From positions 496,001-560,000 of the forward strand of contig NZ_FOWP01000002.1 of NCBI RefSeq assembly GCF_900115475.1: 64,000 nt of DNA, in the 5' to 3' direction. Position numbers and translations under genes: made by a program. Of this stretch, positions 1 to 9,039 are shown piece by piece. Source of the DNA: Ectopseudomonas composti. Its GTDB lineage: Bacteria > Pseudomonadota > Gammaproteobacteria > Pseudomonadales > Pseudomonadaceae. The notes beneath the pieces were generated by a model that ran no database searches, had not been told where the DNA came from, and saw only the letters and a program-made list of their open reading frames with translations. Numbering within the stretch: position 1 is the stretch's first letter; every line of letters begins with the position of its first letter.

Positions 1-312
1 GAAAGCGATCTGGCGCTGTTCGTGCGCCTGTCCAAGCGCACCGATCTGGCTGGCGTCGAGGACGTGCCGCTGACCATCCTGGTACCGGCGTTCGTCACTT
101 CCGAGCTGAAAACCGCGTTTCAGATCGGCTTCATGATCTTCATTCCGTTTCTGATCATCGACATGGTGGTCGCCAGTATCCTCATGGCGATGGGCATGAT
201 GATGCTCTCGCCACTGATCATCTCATTGCCGTTCAAAATCATGCTGTTCGTCCTGGTCGATGGCTGGGCGCTGATCATGGGCACCTTGGCCGCCAGTTTC
301 GGCACCATTTAG
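1..312 (+). CDS. fliP: FliP, flagellar export gate protein (3' part only)
   Basis: The frame is open from base 1 to the TAG at 310-312, giving the last 103 residues of a protein whose start lies outside the window. The stretch [20 protein letters not shown] followed by [11 protein letters not shown] is typical of the FliP C-terminal half. Two or three strongly hydrophobic segments follow, consistent with an inner-membrane protein. FliP, FliQ and FliR form the core of the flagellar type III export gate. fliQ starts 11 bases after the stop, so this is the end of a gene in the fliPQR-flhB unit. Identity is very likely from both sequence and order; about 150 N-terminal residues, including any signal peptide, are not visible. 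Confidence 0.95.
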   Translation, partial: ESDLALFVRLSKRTDLAGVEDVPLTILVPAFVTSELKTAFQIGFMIFIPFLIIDMVVASILMAMGMMMLSPLIISLPFKIMLFVLVDGWALIMGTLAASFGTI

Positions 313-323
313 CGAGGCTTTTG

Positions 324-593
324 ATGACTCCCGAGGTTGCGGTTGATCTGTTTCGCGAAGCGCTCTGGCTGATCGTGCTGATCGTTGGCCTGGCGGTGGT
401 GCCCAGCTTGCTGGTCGGCCTGGTGGTCGCCATGTTCCAGGCGGCCACGCAGATCAACGAACAGACCCTGAGTTTTCTGCCGCGCCTGATGGTGATGCTG
501 CTGACGCTGATCTGGTCTGGACCCTGGCTGGTGAGTCAGCTGATGGAGTACACCCAGACGTTGATTCAGAACATTCCGTACCTCATCGGTTGA
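324..593 (+). CDS. fliQ: FliQ, flagellar export gate protein
   Basis: An 89-residue protein, the usual FliQ length, with two long hydrophobic helices around residues 15-40 and 55-75. It begins MTPEVAVDLFREALW, a FliQ-type N terminus. I chose the ATG at 324, preceded by GCGAGG, over the in-frame TTG at 321. FliQ assembles with FliP and FliR into the helical export gate in the inner membrane. The gene sits between fliP and fliR with short gaps, so it is co-transcribed and probably translated in a coupled way. No odd features. Confidence 0.96.
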   Translation: MTPEVAVDLFREALWLIVLIVGLAVVPSLLVGLVVAMFQAATQINEQTLSFLPRLMVMLLTLIWSGPWLVSQLMEYTQTLIQNIPYLIG

Positions 594-606
594 GGGACAG
601 GGCGCG

Positions 607-1383
607 ATGTTGGAGTTGAGCAACGAGCAAATCAGCGCCTGGATCGGCCAGTTCCTGCTGCCGTTGTTTCGCATCGCCGCAATGCTGATGGTGATGCCGA
701 TCATCGGTACCCAGTTGGTGCCGACTCGCGTACGACTCTACCTGGCGCTGGCCATCAGCGTGGTGCTGGTTCCCACGCTGCCGCCGATGCCGCAGGTGGA
801 TGCCCTGAACCTGCGCAGTCTGTTGCTGATCCTCGAACAGGTGCTGATCGGCGCCATGTTCGGTTTCATCCTGCAGCTGTTCTTCCACCTGTTCGCCGTG
901 GCCGGGCAGATCATCGCCATGCAGATGGGTTTGGGTTTCGCTTCCATGGTGGACCCTACCAACGGTGTATCGGTGCCGGTGCTCGGCCAGTTCATGCTGA
1001 TGCTGGTGACCTTGTTGTTCCTGGCCATCAACGGCCATCTGGTGGCGTTGGAGATTCTGGCGGAGAGCTTCGTCACCCTGCCATATGGACAGGGTCTGAT
1101 GGTCAATCACTACTGGGAGCTGGCCGGCAAGCTTGGCTGGGTAATCGGTGCGGGTCTGCTGTTGACCCTGCCTGCCGTCACCGCTTTGTTGGTGATCAAC
1201 CTGGCGTTCGGTGTGATGACCCGCGCTGCGCCGCAACTGAACATCTTTTCCATCGGTTTCCCTCTGACCTTGGCCATGGGCCTGGTGATTTTCTGGGTAA
1301 GCCTCTCCGACTTCGGCAACCTGTTTCAGGCACTGGCCAGCGAAGCCCTGCAGCAACTGGGCGAATTCGCCCTGACGCGATGA
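607..1383 (+). CDS. fliR: FliR, flagellar export gate protein
   Basis: A 258-residue integral membrane protein, normal size for FliR, with about six hydrophobic segments and few charged residues. The motif LFRIAAMLMVMPIIGTQLVP near residues 20-40 and the PQLNIFSIGFPL segment near residue 206 are FliR-like. FliR completes the FliPQR gate and contacts FlhB. The start is the ATG at 607, 13 bases after the fliQ stop, preceded by GAGGGACAGG. flhB follows after 9 bases. Identity is firm from sequence and position. Confidence 0.95.
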   Translation: MLELSNEQISAWIGQFLLPLFRIAAMLMVMPIIGTQLVPTRVRLYLALAISVVLVPTLPPMPQVDALNLRSLLLILEQVLIGAMFGFILQLFFHLFAVAGQIIAMQMGLGFASMVDPTNGVSVPVLGQFMLMLVTLLFLAINGHLVALEILAESFVTLPYGQGLMVNHYWELAGKLGWVIGAGLLLTLPAVTALLVINLAFGVMTRAAPQLNIFSIGFPLTLAMGLVIFWVSLSDFGNLFQALASEALQQLGEFALTR

Positions 1384-1392
1384 GGTGCGAGT

Positions 1393-2529
1393 ATGGCTGA
1401 GAGCGAGAGCGGCGCCGACAAGAGTGAGGAACCCACAGGCAAGCGACTGGAAGAGTCGCGCAAGAAGGGCCAGATCGCTCGCTCCAAGGAGCTCAACACC
1501 CTGGCGGTGACCCTCACTGGCACCGTGGCATTGATCATCTTCGGCGCCTATATGGGCAACGCGCTGATGGACATCATGCGCAGTAACTTCAGCCTGCCGC
1601 GTGACGTGTTGATGAACGAGGGCAGCATGGCGCTGTACCTGTTGGCGTCGGGCAAGCAGGCACTGTTGGCGGCGCAGCCATTCTTGCTCGCGTTGCTGAT
1701 CGCTTCCGTCGTGGGTCCGATTGCGTTGGGCGGCTGGTTGTTTTCAGCTGAAGCGCTGCAACCCAAAGCCAGTCGGATGAACCCTCTGGCAGGCCTGAAG
1801 CGCATGTTCTCGGTTCAGGCATTGGTCGAGTTGATCAAGGCACTGGCCAAGTTTCTGGTGATTCTGGCTGTTGCCCTGGTGGTGCTGTCGGTGGATCAGG
1901 ATGATCTGCTGGCGATTGCCAACGAGCCGCTCGAGTCCGCCATCCTGCACAGCCTCAAGGTGGTTGGCTGGAGCGCGTTCTGGTTGTCCTGCGGGTTGAT
2001 TCTGATCGCTGCGGTGGATGTGCCGTTCCAGCTGTGGAGTCACAAGCAGAAGCTGATGATGACCAAGCAGGAGGTGCGCGACGAATACAAGGACACCGAG
2101 GGCAAGCCCGAGGTCAAGGGTCGTATTCGCCAGCTACAGCGGGAAATGGCCGAGCGACGCATGATGCAGGCTGTACCGCAGGCCGACGTGGTGATCACCA
2201 ACCCGACTCACTTCGCCGTAGCACTCAAGTACGACCCGGAGAATGGCGGGGCGCCAGTGCTGCTGGCCAAGGGTGGCGACTTCCTGGCGCTGAAGATTCG
2301 TGAAATTGCCCAGGAGCACCAGGTGATGGTGTTGGAGTCGCCTGCTCTGTCTCGGGCCGTGTATTACTCCACCGAGCTGGATCAGGAAATCCCAGCAGGC
2401 CTGTACCTGGCGGTGGCGCAGGTTCTCGCTTACGTCTATCAGCTGCGGCAATACCGGGCGGGCAAGGGCAAGCGGCCCGGGCCGTTACCGGATCTGCCGA
2501 TTCCGGCGGACCTGCGCCGCGACACGTAA
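1393..2529 (+). CDS. flhB: FlhB, flagellar export switch protein
   Basis: A 378-residue protein with the FlhB layout: a charged N terminus containing KSEEPTGKRLEESRKKGQ, four transmembrane segments (about residues 35-60, 90-120, 145-165, 190-212), then a soluble domain. The NPTH autocleavage site is at residues 270-273. In this family, cleavage between N and P lets the export machine change from rod/hook to filament substrates in response to FliK. The downstream domain (FAVALKYDPENGGAPVLLAKG onward) is also found as a separate small gene at 16867-17223. It is the last gene of the fliPQR-flhB cluster; flhA starts 85 bases later behind its own promoter. Confidence 0.97.
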   Translation: MAESESGADKSEEPTGKRLEESRKKGQIARSKELNTLAVTLTGTVALIIFGAYMGNALMDIMRSNFSLPRDVLMNEGSMALYLLASGKQALLAAQPFLLALLIASVVGPIALGGWLFSAEALQPKASRMNPLAGLKRMFSVQALVELIKALAKFLVILAVALVVLSVDQDDLLAIANEPLESAILHSLKVVGWSAFWLSCGLILIAAVDVPFQLWSHKQKLMMTKQEVRDEYKDTEGKPEVKGRIRQLQREMAERRMMQAVPQADVVITNPTHFAVALKYDPENGGAPVLLAKGGDFLALKIREIAQEHQVMVLESPALSRAVYYSTELDQEIPAGLYLAVAQVLAYVYQLRQYRAGKGKRPGPLPDLPIPADLRRDT

Positions 2530-2559
2530 GTCGCACCTTGCGCGGCACTGCGTCATTTC

Positions 2560-2575
2560 TGGAACGCTTCTTGCC
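2560..2575 (+). promoter_or_regulatory. Sigma54-type promoter upstream of flhA
   Basis: The sequence TGGAACGCTTCTTGCC matches the -24/-12 sigma54 consensus TGGCACG-N4-TTGC with one mismatch in the TGGCACG and TTGC elements. The GG and GC doublets are 10 bases apart as required. It lies in the 85-bp gap between flhB and flhA, placing the transcription start near 2587. In P. aeruginosa the flhA unit is known as an RpoN/FleQ-dependent flagellar class, which agrees with this site. The match was found by eye; no promoter scan was run. Confidence 0.75.
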
Positions 2576-2614
2576 ATTACCCCTTCAAGACGCATTTTCG
2601 CGTCAAAAGATTGA

Positions 2615-4762
2615 ATGGCTTGGGGTGGGGACGTGGCAGTAGATCGCGCACAGTTAATCGGTGATGTTCGCAGCAATCTGGCAGGCCTGCGTCACGGCAA
2701 TCTGGGTATTCCCCTGCTGCTGCTGGTCATGCTCGGCATGGTCATGCTGCCGATCCCGCCGTTCCTGCTGGACGTGCTGTTCACCTTCAGCATCGCGTTG
2801 TCGATCGTGGTGTTGCTGGTCAGTATCTATGCACTGCGCCCGCTGGACTTCGCGGTATTCCCCACCATCCTGCTGGCCGCCACGTTGCTGCGTCTGGCCC
2901 TGAACGTCGCCTCGACGCGTGTGGTGCTGCTCAATGGGCATGAGGGGCATGGCGCCGCTGGCCAGGTGATCCAGGCTTTCGGTGAAGTGGTGATTGGTGG
3001 CAACTACGTGGTTGGTATCGTGGTGTTCGCCATCCTCATGATCATCAACTTCGTGGTGGTGACCAAAGGTGCGGGGCGTATCTCCGAAGTCAGTGCGCGT
3101 TTTACCCTCGATGCGATGCCCGGCAAGCAGATGGCCATCGATGCCGACCTCAACGCCGGTCTGATCGATCAGGCCGAGGCCAAGAAGCGGCGCAGCGAAG
3201 TGGCCCAGGAAGCCGACTTCTATGGCTCCATGGACGGTGCCAGCAAATTCGTTCGTGGCGATGCCATCGCGGGTTTGCTGATCCTCTTCATCAACCTCAT
3301 CGGTGGTATCGCCATCGGTGTGTTGCAACACAGCCTGGCCTTCTCCGATGCGGGCAAGGTCTACACCCTGTTGACCATCGGTGACGGTCTGGTCGCACAG
3401 ATTCCCTCTTTGCTGCTGTCCACTGCTGCTGCGGTGATGGTGACGCGCGTTTCCTCCTCCGAAGACATGGGCGCGCAGGTCAATCGGCAGATGTTCGCTT
3501 CGCCGCGCGCCCTGGCCGTGGCGGCAGCGATCATGATCGCCATGGGCCTGGTGCCGGGCATGCCGCATTTTTCCTTCATCAGCCTTGGCCTGATCGCTGC
3601 TGGCGGTGCCTACTGGATCGCCAATCGCCAGCGCAAGACCAAGGAAGAGGAAGTCAAGGAAGTGCAACGCCAGCAGGAGCTGATTCCGGCGCAAAAGGCG
3701 CAGGAGATCAAGGAGCTGGGCTGGGACGACGTTACTCCGGTGGACATGGTCGGCCTGGAGGTGGGCTACCGCCTGATTCCGCTGGTCGACCGCAACCAGG
3801 GCGGTCAGTTGCTGGCGCGGATCAAGGGTGTACGCAAGAAGCTGTCGCAGGAGATGGGCTTTCTCATGCCCTCGGTGCATATCCGCGACAACCTTGACCT
3901 GGCGCCCAATGCCTATCGCCTGACGCTGATGGGGGTCAGCGTGGCCGAGGCCGAGGTCTACCCGGATCGCGAATTGGCGATCAATCCGGGGCAGGTGTTC
4001 GGCCCGCTCAATGGCATCGCCGCCAAGGATCCGGCGTTCGGCCTGGAAGCGGTGTGGATCGACCCCAGCCAGCGTGATCAGGCGCAATCGCTGGGTTACA
4101 CCGTGGTCGACGCCAGCACCGTGGTCGCCACCCACCTCAATCAGATCCTGCACAAGCATGCTCACGAGCTGCTGGGGCACGAGGAAGTGCAGCAACTCAT
4201 GCAACTGCTGGCCAAGAGCTCGCCGAAGCTGGCCGAGGAGCTGGTACCGGGGCTGGTATCGCTGTCGACCCTGCTCAAGGTATTGCAGGCGCTGCTGCAG
4301 GAGCAGGTGCCGGTACGCGACATCCGTACCATCGCCGAGGCGATCGCCAACGTCGCGCCAAAGAGTCAAGATCCCGCCGCTATGGTCGCTGCCGTACGCG
4401 TGTCGCTGGCCCGTGCAATCGTGCAAAGCATTGTGGGACTAGAGCCGGAGCTGCCTGTCATCACCCTTGAACCCAGGTTGGAACAGATATTGCTCAATAG
4501 TCTGCAGAAGGCCGGTCAGGGCAGCGAGGATGGCATCCTCCTCGAACCTGGCATGGCCGAGAAGCTGCAGCGTTCCCTGGTGGAAGCGGCGCAGCGCCAG
4601 GAAATGCTCGGCAAACCGGTGATTCTGCTGGTAGCCGGACCGGTCCGGGCGATGCTGTCGCGCTTCGCGCGGCTGGCGGTACCCAGCATGCATGTGCTGG
4701 CGTACCAGGAGATTCCGGACAACAAGCAGGTCACCATAGTCGCTACGGTTGGCCAGAACTGA
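2615..4762 (+). CDS. flhA: FlhA, flagellar export gate and cargo-docking protein
   Basis: A protein of 715 residues from the ATG at 2615; FlhA is usually 690-710. The N-terminal half has about eight transmembrane helices and the FHIPEP-family loop with VASTRVVLL, KGAGRISEVSARFTLDAMPG and DAEADFYGSMDGA-type sequence. The C-terminal half is the cytosolic domain that binds chaperone-substrate complexes. The start is uncertain: the ATG at 2615 has only a weak AAAGA site, while an in-frame GTG at 2633 has a better GGGGTGGGG site just upstream and gives a length closer to homologues. It heads the flhA-flhF-fleN-fliA group behind the sigma54-type promoter at 2560. flhF follows after 11 bases. Confidence 0.96.
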   Translation: MAWGGDVAVDRAQLIGDVRSNLAGLRHGNLGIPLLLLVMLGMVMLPIPPFLLDVLFTFSIALSIVVLLVSIYALRPLDFAVFPTILLAATLLRLALNVASTRVVLLNGHEGHGAAGQVIQAFGEVVIGGNYVVGIVVFAILMIINFVVVTKGAGRISEVSARFTLDAMPGKQMAIDADLNAGLIDQAEAKKRRSEVAQEADFYGSMDGASKFVRGDAIAGLLILFINLIGGIAIGVLQHSLAFSDAGKVYTLLTIGDGLVAQIPSLLLSTAAAVMVTRVSSSEDMGAQVNRQMFASPRALAVAAAIMIAMGLVPGMPHFSFISLGLIAAGGAYWIANRQRKTKEEEVKEVQRQQELIPAQKAQEIKELGWDDVTPVDMVGLEVGYRLIPLVDRNQGGQLLARIKGVRKKLSQEMGFLMPSVHIRDNLDLAPNAYRLTLMGVSVAEAEVYPDRELAINPGQVFGPLNGIAAKDPAFGLEAVWIDPSQRDQAQSLGYTVVDASTVVATHLNQILHKHAHELLGHEEVQQLMQLLAKSSPKLAEELVPGLVSLSTLLKVLQALLQEQVPVRDIRTIAEAIANVAPKSQDPAAMVAAVRVSLARAIVQSIVGLEPELPVITLEPRLEQILLNSLQKAGQGSEDGILLEPGMAEKLQRSLVEAAQRQEMLGKPVILLVAGPVRAMLSRFARLAVPSMHVLAYQEIPDNKQVTIVATVGQN

Positions 4763-4773
4763 GGTAAAGGGTC

Positions 4774-6084
4774 ATGCAGGTCAAACGCTTCTTCGCAGCC
4801 GATATGCGGACCGCCATGAAACTGGTGCGTGACGAATTGGGCGCTGACGCCTCGATCATCGGCAATCGCCGAGTCGCCGGTGGCGTCGAACTGACTGCTG
4901 CGCTGGACTACCAGGCGCCGACACCGGTACGTCCGAACCCGGCGCTGGAAGCCGAGCTGCGCAAGACCCAGGCGCGCATCGCCAGTGCCCAGGCCGAACT
5001 GACCACCCGTGCCGAGCAGGATGCCGGCAAGGACCGTCAGCTGTTCGCCAACGAATCGCTGCTGGCACCCGAGCTGCCCGCGACCCCGGTCAAGCCGCAA
5101 CGTGCGCTCGAGGCCTCCGCGCCTGCCACGCCTGCGGTCGATCCGCGTGCGCTGGATGCCATGCGTTTCGAGCTGCACGGCTTGCGTGAGCTGATTGAAG
5201 TACAACTGGGTTCCATCGCCTGGGGCCAGCTACAGAATCGCCGCCCGCAACAGGCCAATCTGTGGCGTCGCCTGCAACGCATGGGCTTGTCCGCCGAACT
5301 GTCTCAGGCGCTACTGGGCAAGGTGGCCGGCATTGCCGAGCCGCGTCAGGCCTGGCGCATGCTGCTCGCGCATCTGGCTCACGCGATCAAGACGCCCAAG
5401 GTCGAGCCGCTGGAGGAGGGTGGTGTCATCGCCCTGGTCGGCCCGGCAGGCATGGGCAAGACCACCACCCTGGCCAAGCTGGCAGCGCGTTACGTGCTTA
5501 AGTACGGCTCGCAACAGGTCGCTCTGGTGAGCATGGACAGCTTCCGTATTGGCGCGCAGGAGCAACTCAAGACTCTAGGGCGCATCCTCGGTGTATCGGT
5601 GACCCAGATCGATCCGGGTCAGTCTCTGCTGCAGGCTTTGGCGCCGCTGGCGAAGAAGCGCGTGGTACTGGTCGATACCGCCGGCTTGCCGGCCAACGAT
5701 CCGGCGCTGCGTCTGCAACTGGAAAGCCTGGCCTCGGCGCGGATCAAGGCGAAGAATTATCTGGTACTGGCGGCAACAAGTCAGAGCCAAGTGCTCAAGG
5801 CGGCCTACCATAGTTACAAGCGTTGTGGTCTTTCAGGCTGCATACTGACGAAATTGGACGAGGCCGCGAGCCTGGGCGAGGTTTTAGGTCTGGCTATAGG
5901 CCAGCAACTGCCGGTAGCCTATGTGACAGACGGGCCGCGAATTCCGGACGATCTGCAAGTGCCGCGCAGTCATCAGTTGGTAAGCCGGGCAGTAGGCCTG
6001 CAAGCCGCCGAGGAGCCGAGTGAAGATGCCATGGCGCAGATGTTCGCCGGCCTCTACCACAACTCGGCGCAGCGAACCGGCTGA
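4774..6084 (+). CDS. flhF: FlhF, SRP-like GTPase for polar flagellum placement
   Basis: A 436-residue protein with three parts: a basic/variable N-terminal B domain with A/P-rich stretches (about 1-130), a helical N domain (about 150-210), and an SRP-type G domain. The P-loop GPAGMGKT is at residues 223-230; later motifs are DSFRIGAQEQL, DTAGLPAND and LTKLDEA. FlhF is the third SRP-family GTPase; it marks the old cell pole and recruits the first flagellar parts there in polar flagellates. It is paired with its antagonist fleN 89 bases downstream. Length and order match Pseudomonas homologues. Confidence 0.95.
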   Translation: MQVKRFFAADMRTAMKLVRDELGADASIIGNRRVAGGVELTAALDYQAPTPVRPNPALEAELRKTQARIASAQAELTTRAEQDAGKDRQLFANESLLAPELPATPVKPQRALEASAPATPAVDPRALDAMRFELHGLRELIEVQLGSIAWGQLQNRRPQQANLWRRLQRMGLSAELSQALLGKVAGIAEPRQAWRMLLAHLAHAIKTPKVEPLEEGGVIALVGPAGMGKTTTLAKLAARYVLKYGSQQVALVSMDSFRIGAQEQLKTLGRILGVSVTQIDPGQSLLQALAPLAKKRVVLVDTAGLPANDPALRLQLESLASARIKAKNYLVLAATSQSQVLKAAYHSYKRCGLSGCILTKLDEAASLGEVLGLAIGQQLPVAYVTDGPRIPDDLQVPRSHQLVSRAVGLQAAEEPSEDAMAQMFAGLYHNSAQRTG

Positions 6085-6173
6085 AGCGGCGAGAATGTTG
6101 CACCCTCTCATGCGTGGGCGTGGGAGTGAACGGCCTGATGGCCAGTCGAAGTTAGACAAGGTGTAAAGAGAAC

Positions 6174-7004
6174 ATGGGTATGCATCCCGTACAGGTGATT
6201 GCGGTGACTGGCGGCAAGGGTGGCGTCGGCAAGACCAACGTGTCGGTCAATCTGTCCATGGCCCTGGCCGATCTTGGCCGTCGGGTGATGCTGATGGACG
6301 CTGACCTTGGCCTGGCCAACGTCGATGTTCTGTTGGGGCTGACGCCCAAGCGCACCCTGGCCGATGTGATCGCGGGCGAATGCGACCTGCGTGACGTGCT
6401 GCTGCAAGGGCCGGGCGGTGTGCGCATCGTGCCAGCGGCTTCAGGTACGCAGAGCATGGTCAGCCTCACGCCAATGCAGCACGCCGGCTTGATTCAGGCC
6501 TTCAGCGATATCAGCGAGAATCTCGACGTGCTGGTGATCGACACCGCCGCCGGTATCGGCGATGCAGTGGTCAGCTTCGTCCGCGCCGCGCAGGAAATCC
6601 TCGTGGTGGTGTGCGACGAGCCCACCTCGATCACCGACGCCTACGCCCTGATCAAGCTGCTCAACCGCGATCACGGCATCAGTCGTTTCCGCGTGCTGGC
6701 CAACATGGCCCACAGTCCGCAGGAAGGGCGCAATCTCTTTGCTAAGCTGACCAAGGTGACGGATCGTTTCCTCGATGTCGCCCTGCAGTATGTCGGTGCC
6801 GTGCCCTATGACGAGTGCGTGCGCAAAGCCGTGCAGAAGCAGCGCGCTGTGTATGAAGCCTTCCCTCGCTCCAAGTGCGCCCTGGCGTTCAAGGCGATAG
6901 CTCAGAAGGTTGACACCTGGCCGCTGCCGGCCAATCCCCGTGGCCATCTGGAGTTTTTCGTCGAGCGTCTGGTGCAGCAACCGACTGCAGACTCGGCCGT
7001 ATGA
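6174..7004 (+). CDS. fleN: FleN (FlhG), MinD-type ATPase limiting flagellar number
   Basis: A 276-residue ParA/MinD-family ATPase. The deviant Walker A motif KGGVGKT is at residues 15-21, followed by LMDADLGLANVDVLLG and DTAAGIGDAVVSF. The short PVQVIAVTGG lead-in and the ending NPRGHLEFFVERLVQ are very like P. aeruginosa FleN as I remember it. FleN restrains the master regulator FleQ and works against FlhF so that one or few polar flagella form. The ATG at 6174 is preceded by AAAGAGA. The stop overlaps the start of fliA by ATGA, so the two are translationally coupled. A C-terminal amphipathic membrane-binding helix is likely but was not measured. Confidence 0.95.
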   Translation: MGMHPVQVIAVTGGKGGVGKTNVSVNLSMALADLGRRVMLMDADLGLANVDVLLGLTPKRTLADVIAGECDLRDVLLQGPGGVRIVPAASGTQSMVSLTPMQHAGLIQAFSDISENLDVLVIDTAAGIGDAVVSFVRAAQEILVVVCDEPTSITDAYALIKLLNRDHGISRFRVLANMAHSPQEGRNLFAKLTKVTDRFLDVALQYVGAVPYDECVRKAVQKQRAVYEAFPRSKCALAFKAIAQKVDTWPLPANPRGHLEFFVERLVQQPTADSAV

Positions 7005-7747
7005 CAGCAGCCTCTGGACTTCGTATGTACAACAAGGCTCAGGCGCAGGATTCCCAGCATCAGCTGATCGAGCGCTACGCGCCTCTGGTCAAGCGTATCG
7101 CTTATCACCTGCTGGCTCGCTTGCCTGCCAGCGTGCAGGTGGATGACCTGATTCAGGCTGGCATGATCGGCCTGCTCGAAGCCTCGCGCAAATACGACTC
7201 CAGCAAGGGTGCCAGCTTCGAGACATTCGCCGGTATTCGCATTCGCGGTTCCATGCTCGACGAGGTGCGCAAGGGTGATTGGGCGCCACGTTCGGTACAC
7301 CGGAACAGTCGGATGGTCAGCGATGCGATTCGCACCGTGGAGGCGAGAACGGGGCGTGACGCTAAAGATCACGAGGTTGCGGCCGAACTCCAATTGAGTC
7401 TGGAGGATTACTACGGCATTCTTGGCGACACTTTGGGCAGCCGCCTGTTCAGCTTCGACGACCTGTTGCAGGACGGCGAGCACGGCGGGTTGCATGAGGA
7501 CGCCGGGCACAACCACCTCGAACCTTCGCGGGACCTCGAAGATGAACGCTTCCAGACAGCCTTGGCCGATGCCATTGCTGGCTTGCCGGAGCGCGAACGC
7601 CTCGTGCTGGCGCTGTATTACGATGAAGAACTGAACTTGAAAGAAATCGGTGAAGTGCTGGGGGTTAGCGAGTCGCGCGTGAGCCAGTTGCACAGCCAGT
7701 GTGCGGCGCGTCTGCGCTCGCGGCTGAGTGAATGGCGTGCTGGCTGA
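7001..7747 (+). CDS. fliA: FliA, flagellar sigma28 factor
   Basis: A 248-residue sigma70-family protein lacking region 1.1, as expected for FliA. Region 2 is seen at about residues 23-90 (YAPLVKRIAYHLLARLP, DLIQAGMIGLLEA, ETFAGIRIRGSMLDEVR). Region 4 has the helix-turn-helix LKEIGEVLGVSESRVSQLH near residues 213-231. FliA directs transcription of late flagellar genes such as flagellin and chemotaxis genes, and is normally held by FlgM. The start overlaps the fleN stop (ATGA). Nearly every residue agrees with my memory of P. aeruginosa FliA. Confidence 0.97.
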   Translation: MTAASGLRMYNKAQAQDSQHQLIERYAPLVKRIAYHLLARLPASVQVDDLIQAGMIGLLEASRKYDSSKGASFETFAGIRIRGSMLDEVRKGDWAPRSVHRNSRMVSDAIRTVEARTGRDAKDHEVAAELQLSLEDYYGILGDTLGSRLFSFDDLLQDGEHGGLHEDAGHNHLEPSRDLEDERFQTALADAIAGLPERERLVLALYYDEELNLKEIGEVLGVSESRVSQLHSQCAARLRSRLSEWRAG

Positions 7748-7781
7748 GCGACGTACTCGCAGGCGGAAGCGGTTTCACGAT

Positions 7782-7808
7782 TAAAGGACGTAGTTGCAAG
7801 CGCAATAC
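7782..7808 (+). promoter_or_regulatory. Possible FliA (sigma28) promoter before cheY
   Basis: TAAAGGAC (7782-7789), then 11 bases, then CGCAATAC resembles the sigma28 consensus TAAAGTTT-N11-GCCGATAA with 5 of 8 and 4 of 8 matches and the correct spacing. It lies 24 bases before the cheY start. The -10 match is poor, so this is a weak candidate; FliA dependence of the chemotaxis genes is known for related species. Confidence 0.3.
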
Positions 7809-7832
7809 GTTTGGGACTGTACGGAGGTCGAC

Positions 7833-8219
7833 TTGGACAAGAACATGAAAATCCTCATCGTTGACGATTTCTCGACGATGCGACGGATCATCAAGAACCT
7901 CTTGCGGGATTTGGGTTTCACCAACACCGCGGAAGCCGATGATGGCACCTCGGCGCTGCCGATGCTGCAGAGCGGCAGCTTCGATTTTCTGGTAACCGAC
8001 TGGAACATGCCCGGCATGACCGGCATCGACCTGCTGCGTGCCGTGCGCGCCGACGAGCGCCTCAAGCACCTGCCGGTGCTGATGGTGACCGCTGAAGCCA
8101 AGCGCGATCAGATCATCGAGGCGGCCCAGGCCGGCGTGAATGGTTACGTGGTCAAACCCTTCACTGCTCAGGTGCTGAAGGAAAAGATCGAGAAGATCTT
8201 CGAGCGGGTCAACGGCTGA
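7833..8219 (+). CDS. cheY: CheY, chemotaxis response regulator
   Basis: A single receiver domain. The phospho-acceptor is the Asp of TDWNMPG (residue 56 from the TTG start), with the acidic pair VDD at residues 10-12 and the switch Lys in VKPFTA. Phospho-CheY binds the flagellar motor switch FliM. The start is unusual: GGAGG at 7823-7827 is well placed for a TTG at 7833, whereas the ATG at 7845 (124-residue protein, the usual CheY length) would be 17 bases from that site. I therefore prefer TTG with a 128-residue product, but the ATG remains possible. cheZ follows after 19 bases. Confidence 0.95.
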   Translation: MDKNMKILIVDDFSTMRRIIKNLLRDLGFTNTAEADDGTSALPMLQSGSFDFLVTDWNMPGMTGIDLLRAVRADERLKHLPVLMVTAEAKRDQIIEAAQAGVNGYVVKPFTAQVLKEKIEKIFERVNG

Positions 8220-8238
8220 TGTCAGCCGCGAGGGTGCT

Positions 8239-9027
8239 ATGGAACACGATGACTCCACGATGGGTGACCTTGAGTCGACCCTGAAAAGCAATGCCCGCGA
8301 TCTGGTAGACAGCCTCGAACAAGGCAACTTCGGTGCCGCGGTGCAACTGATCAACGAGCTCAACAAGGTTCGTGATCGCGGTCTTTACCACGAGGTCGGC
8401 AAGCTGACCCGTGAGCTGCACAACGCCATTGTCAATTTTCAGCTTGATCCGCGCATGCCGCATGCTCAGGAACTTTCGCAGATCGCCGATGCGACCGAGC
8501 GCCTCAACTACGTCGTGACCATGACCGAGAAAGCCGCCAACCGGACCATGGATCTGGTCGAGCAGAGTGCGCCGCTGGTCAATGACCTGAGCGACGAGGC
8601 GCAGAGCCTGAGCGTCGAATGGGGTCGTTTCATGCGCCGCGAAATCGGTGCCGACGGTTTCCGTGAATTGGCCAAACGCGTCGAGCTGTTCCTTGCCCGT
8701 AGCGAGCGAGACGGCAACAAGCTCTCAGGCCACCTTAACGACATTCTGCTGGCGCAGGACTACCAGGACCTCACCGGTCAGGTAATCAAGCGTGTCACCC
8801 AGCTGGTGACCGAAGTGGAAAGCAACCTGCTCAAGCTGATGTTGATGGCCAGTCAGGTCGACCGTTTTGCCGGTATTCAGCATGACCACGAAGTGCTGCG
8901 TACCGAACAGGAAAAATTAAAAGAGCCATCGCGGGGTGAAGGTCCACAGATTCATGCCGATAAGCGTGATGACGTTGCCTCCAGCCAGGACGATGTCGAC
9001 GACCTGCTGTCCAGCCTAGGGTTCTAA
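8239..9027 (+). CDS. cheZ: CheZ, CheY-P phosphatase
   Basis: A 262-residue, mostly helical protein. The catalytic helix motif LAQDYQDLTGQVIKRV is at about residues 171-186. The extreme C terminus DDVDDLLSSLGF is the acidic/hydrophobic peptide that binds CheY-P in this family, joined by a charged flexible linker (about 215-248). CheZ speeds loss of phosphate from CheY and so resets the motor signal. It lies between cheY and cheA, 12 bases before cheA, with GAGGG upstream of its ATG. Confidence 0.95.
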   Translation: MEHDDSTMGDLESTLKSNARDLVDSLEQGNFGAAVQLINELNKVRDRGLYHEVGKLTRELHNAIVNFQLDPRMPHAQELSQIADATERLNYVVTMTEKAANRTMDLVEQSAPLVNDLSDEAQSLSVEWGRFMRREIGADGFRELAKRVELFLARSERDGNKLSGHLNDILLAQDYQDLTGQVIKRVTQLVTEVESNLLKLMLMASQVDRFAGIQHDHEVLRTEQEKLKEPSRGEGPQIHADKRDDVASSQDDVDDLLSSLGF

Positions 9028-9039
9028 GGAGCACACAAT

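Noticed and set aside
2654..4426. A 590-codon open frame antisense to flhA
   Set aside because: Gln/His/Asp-rich shadow sequence; flhA is certain.
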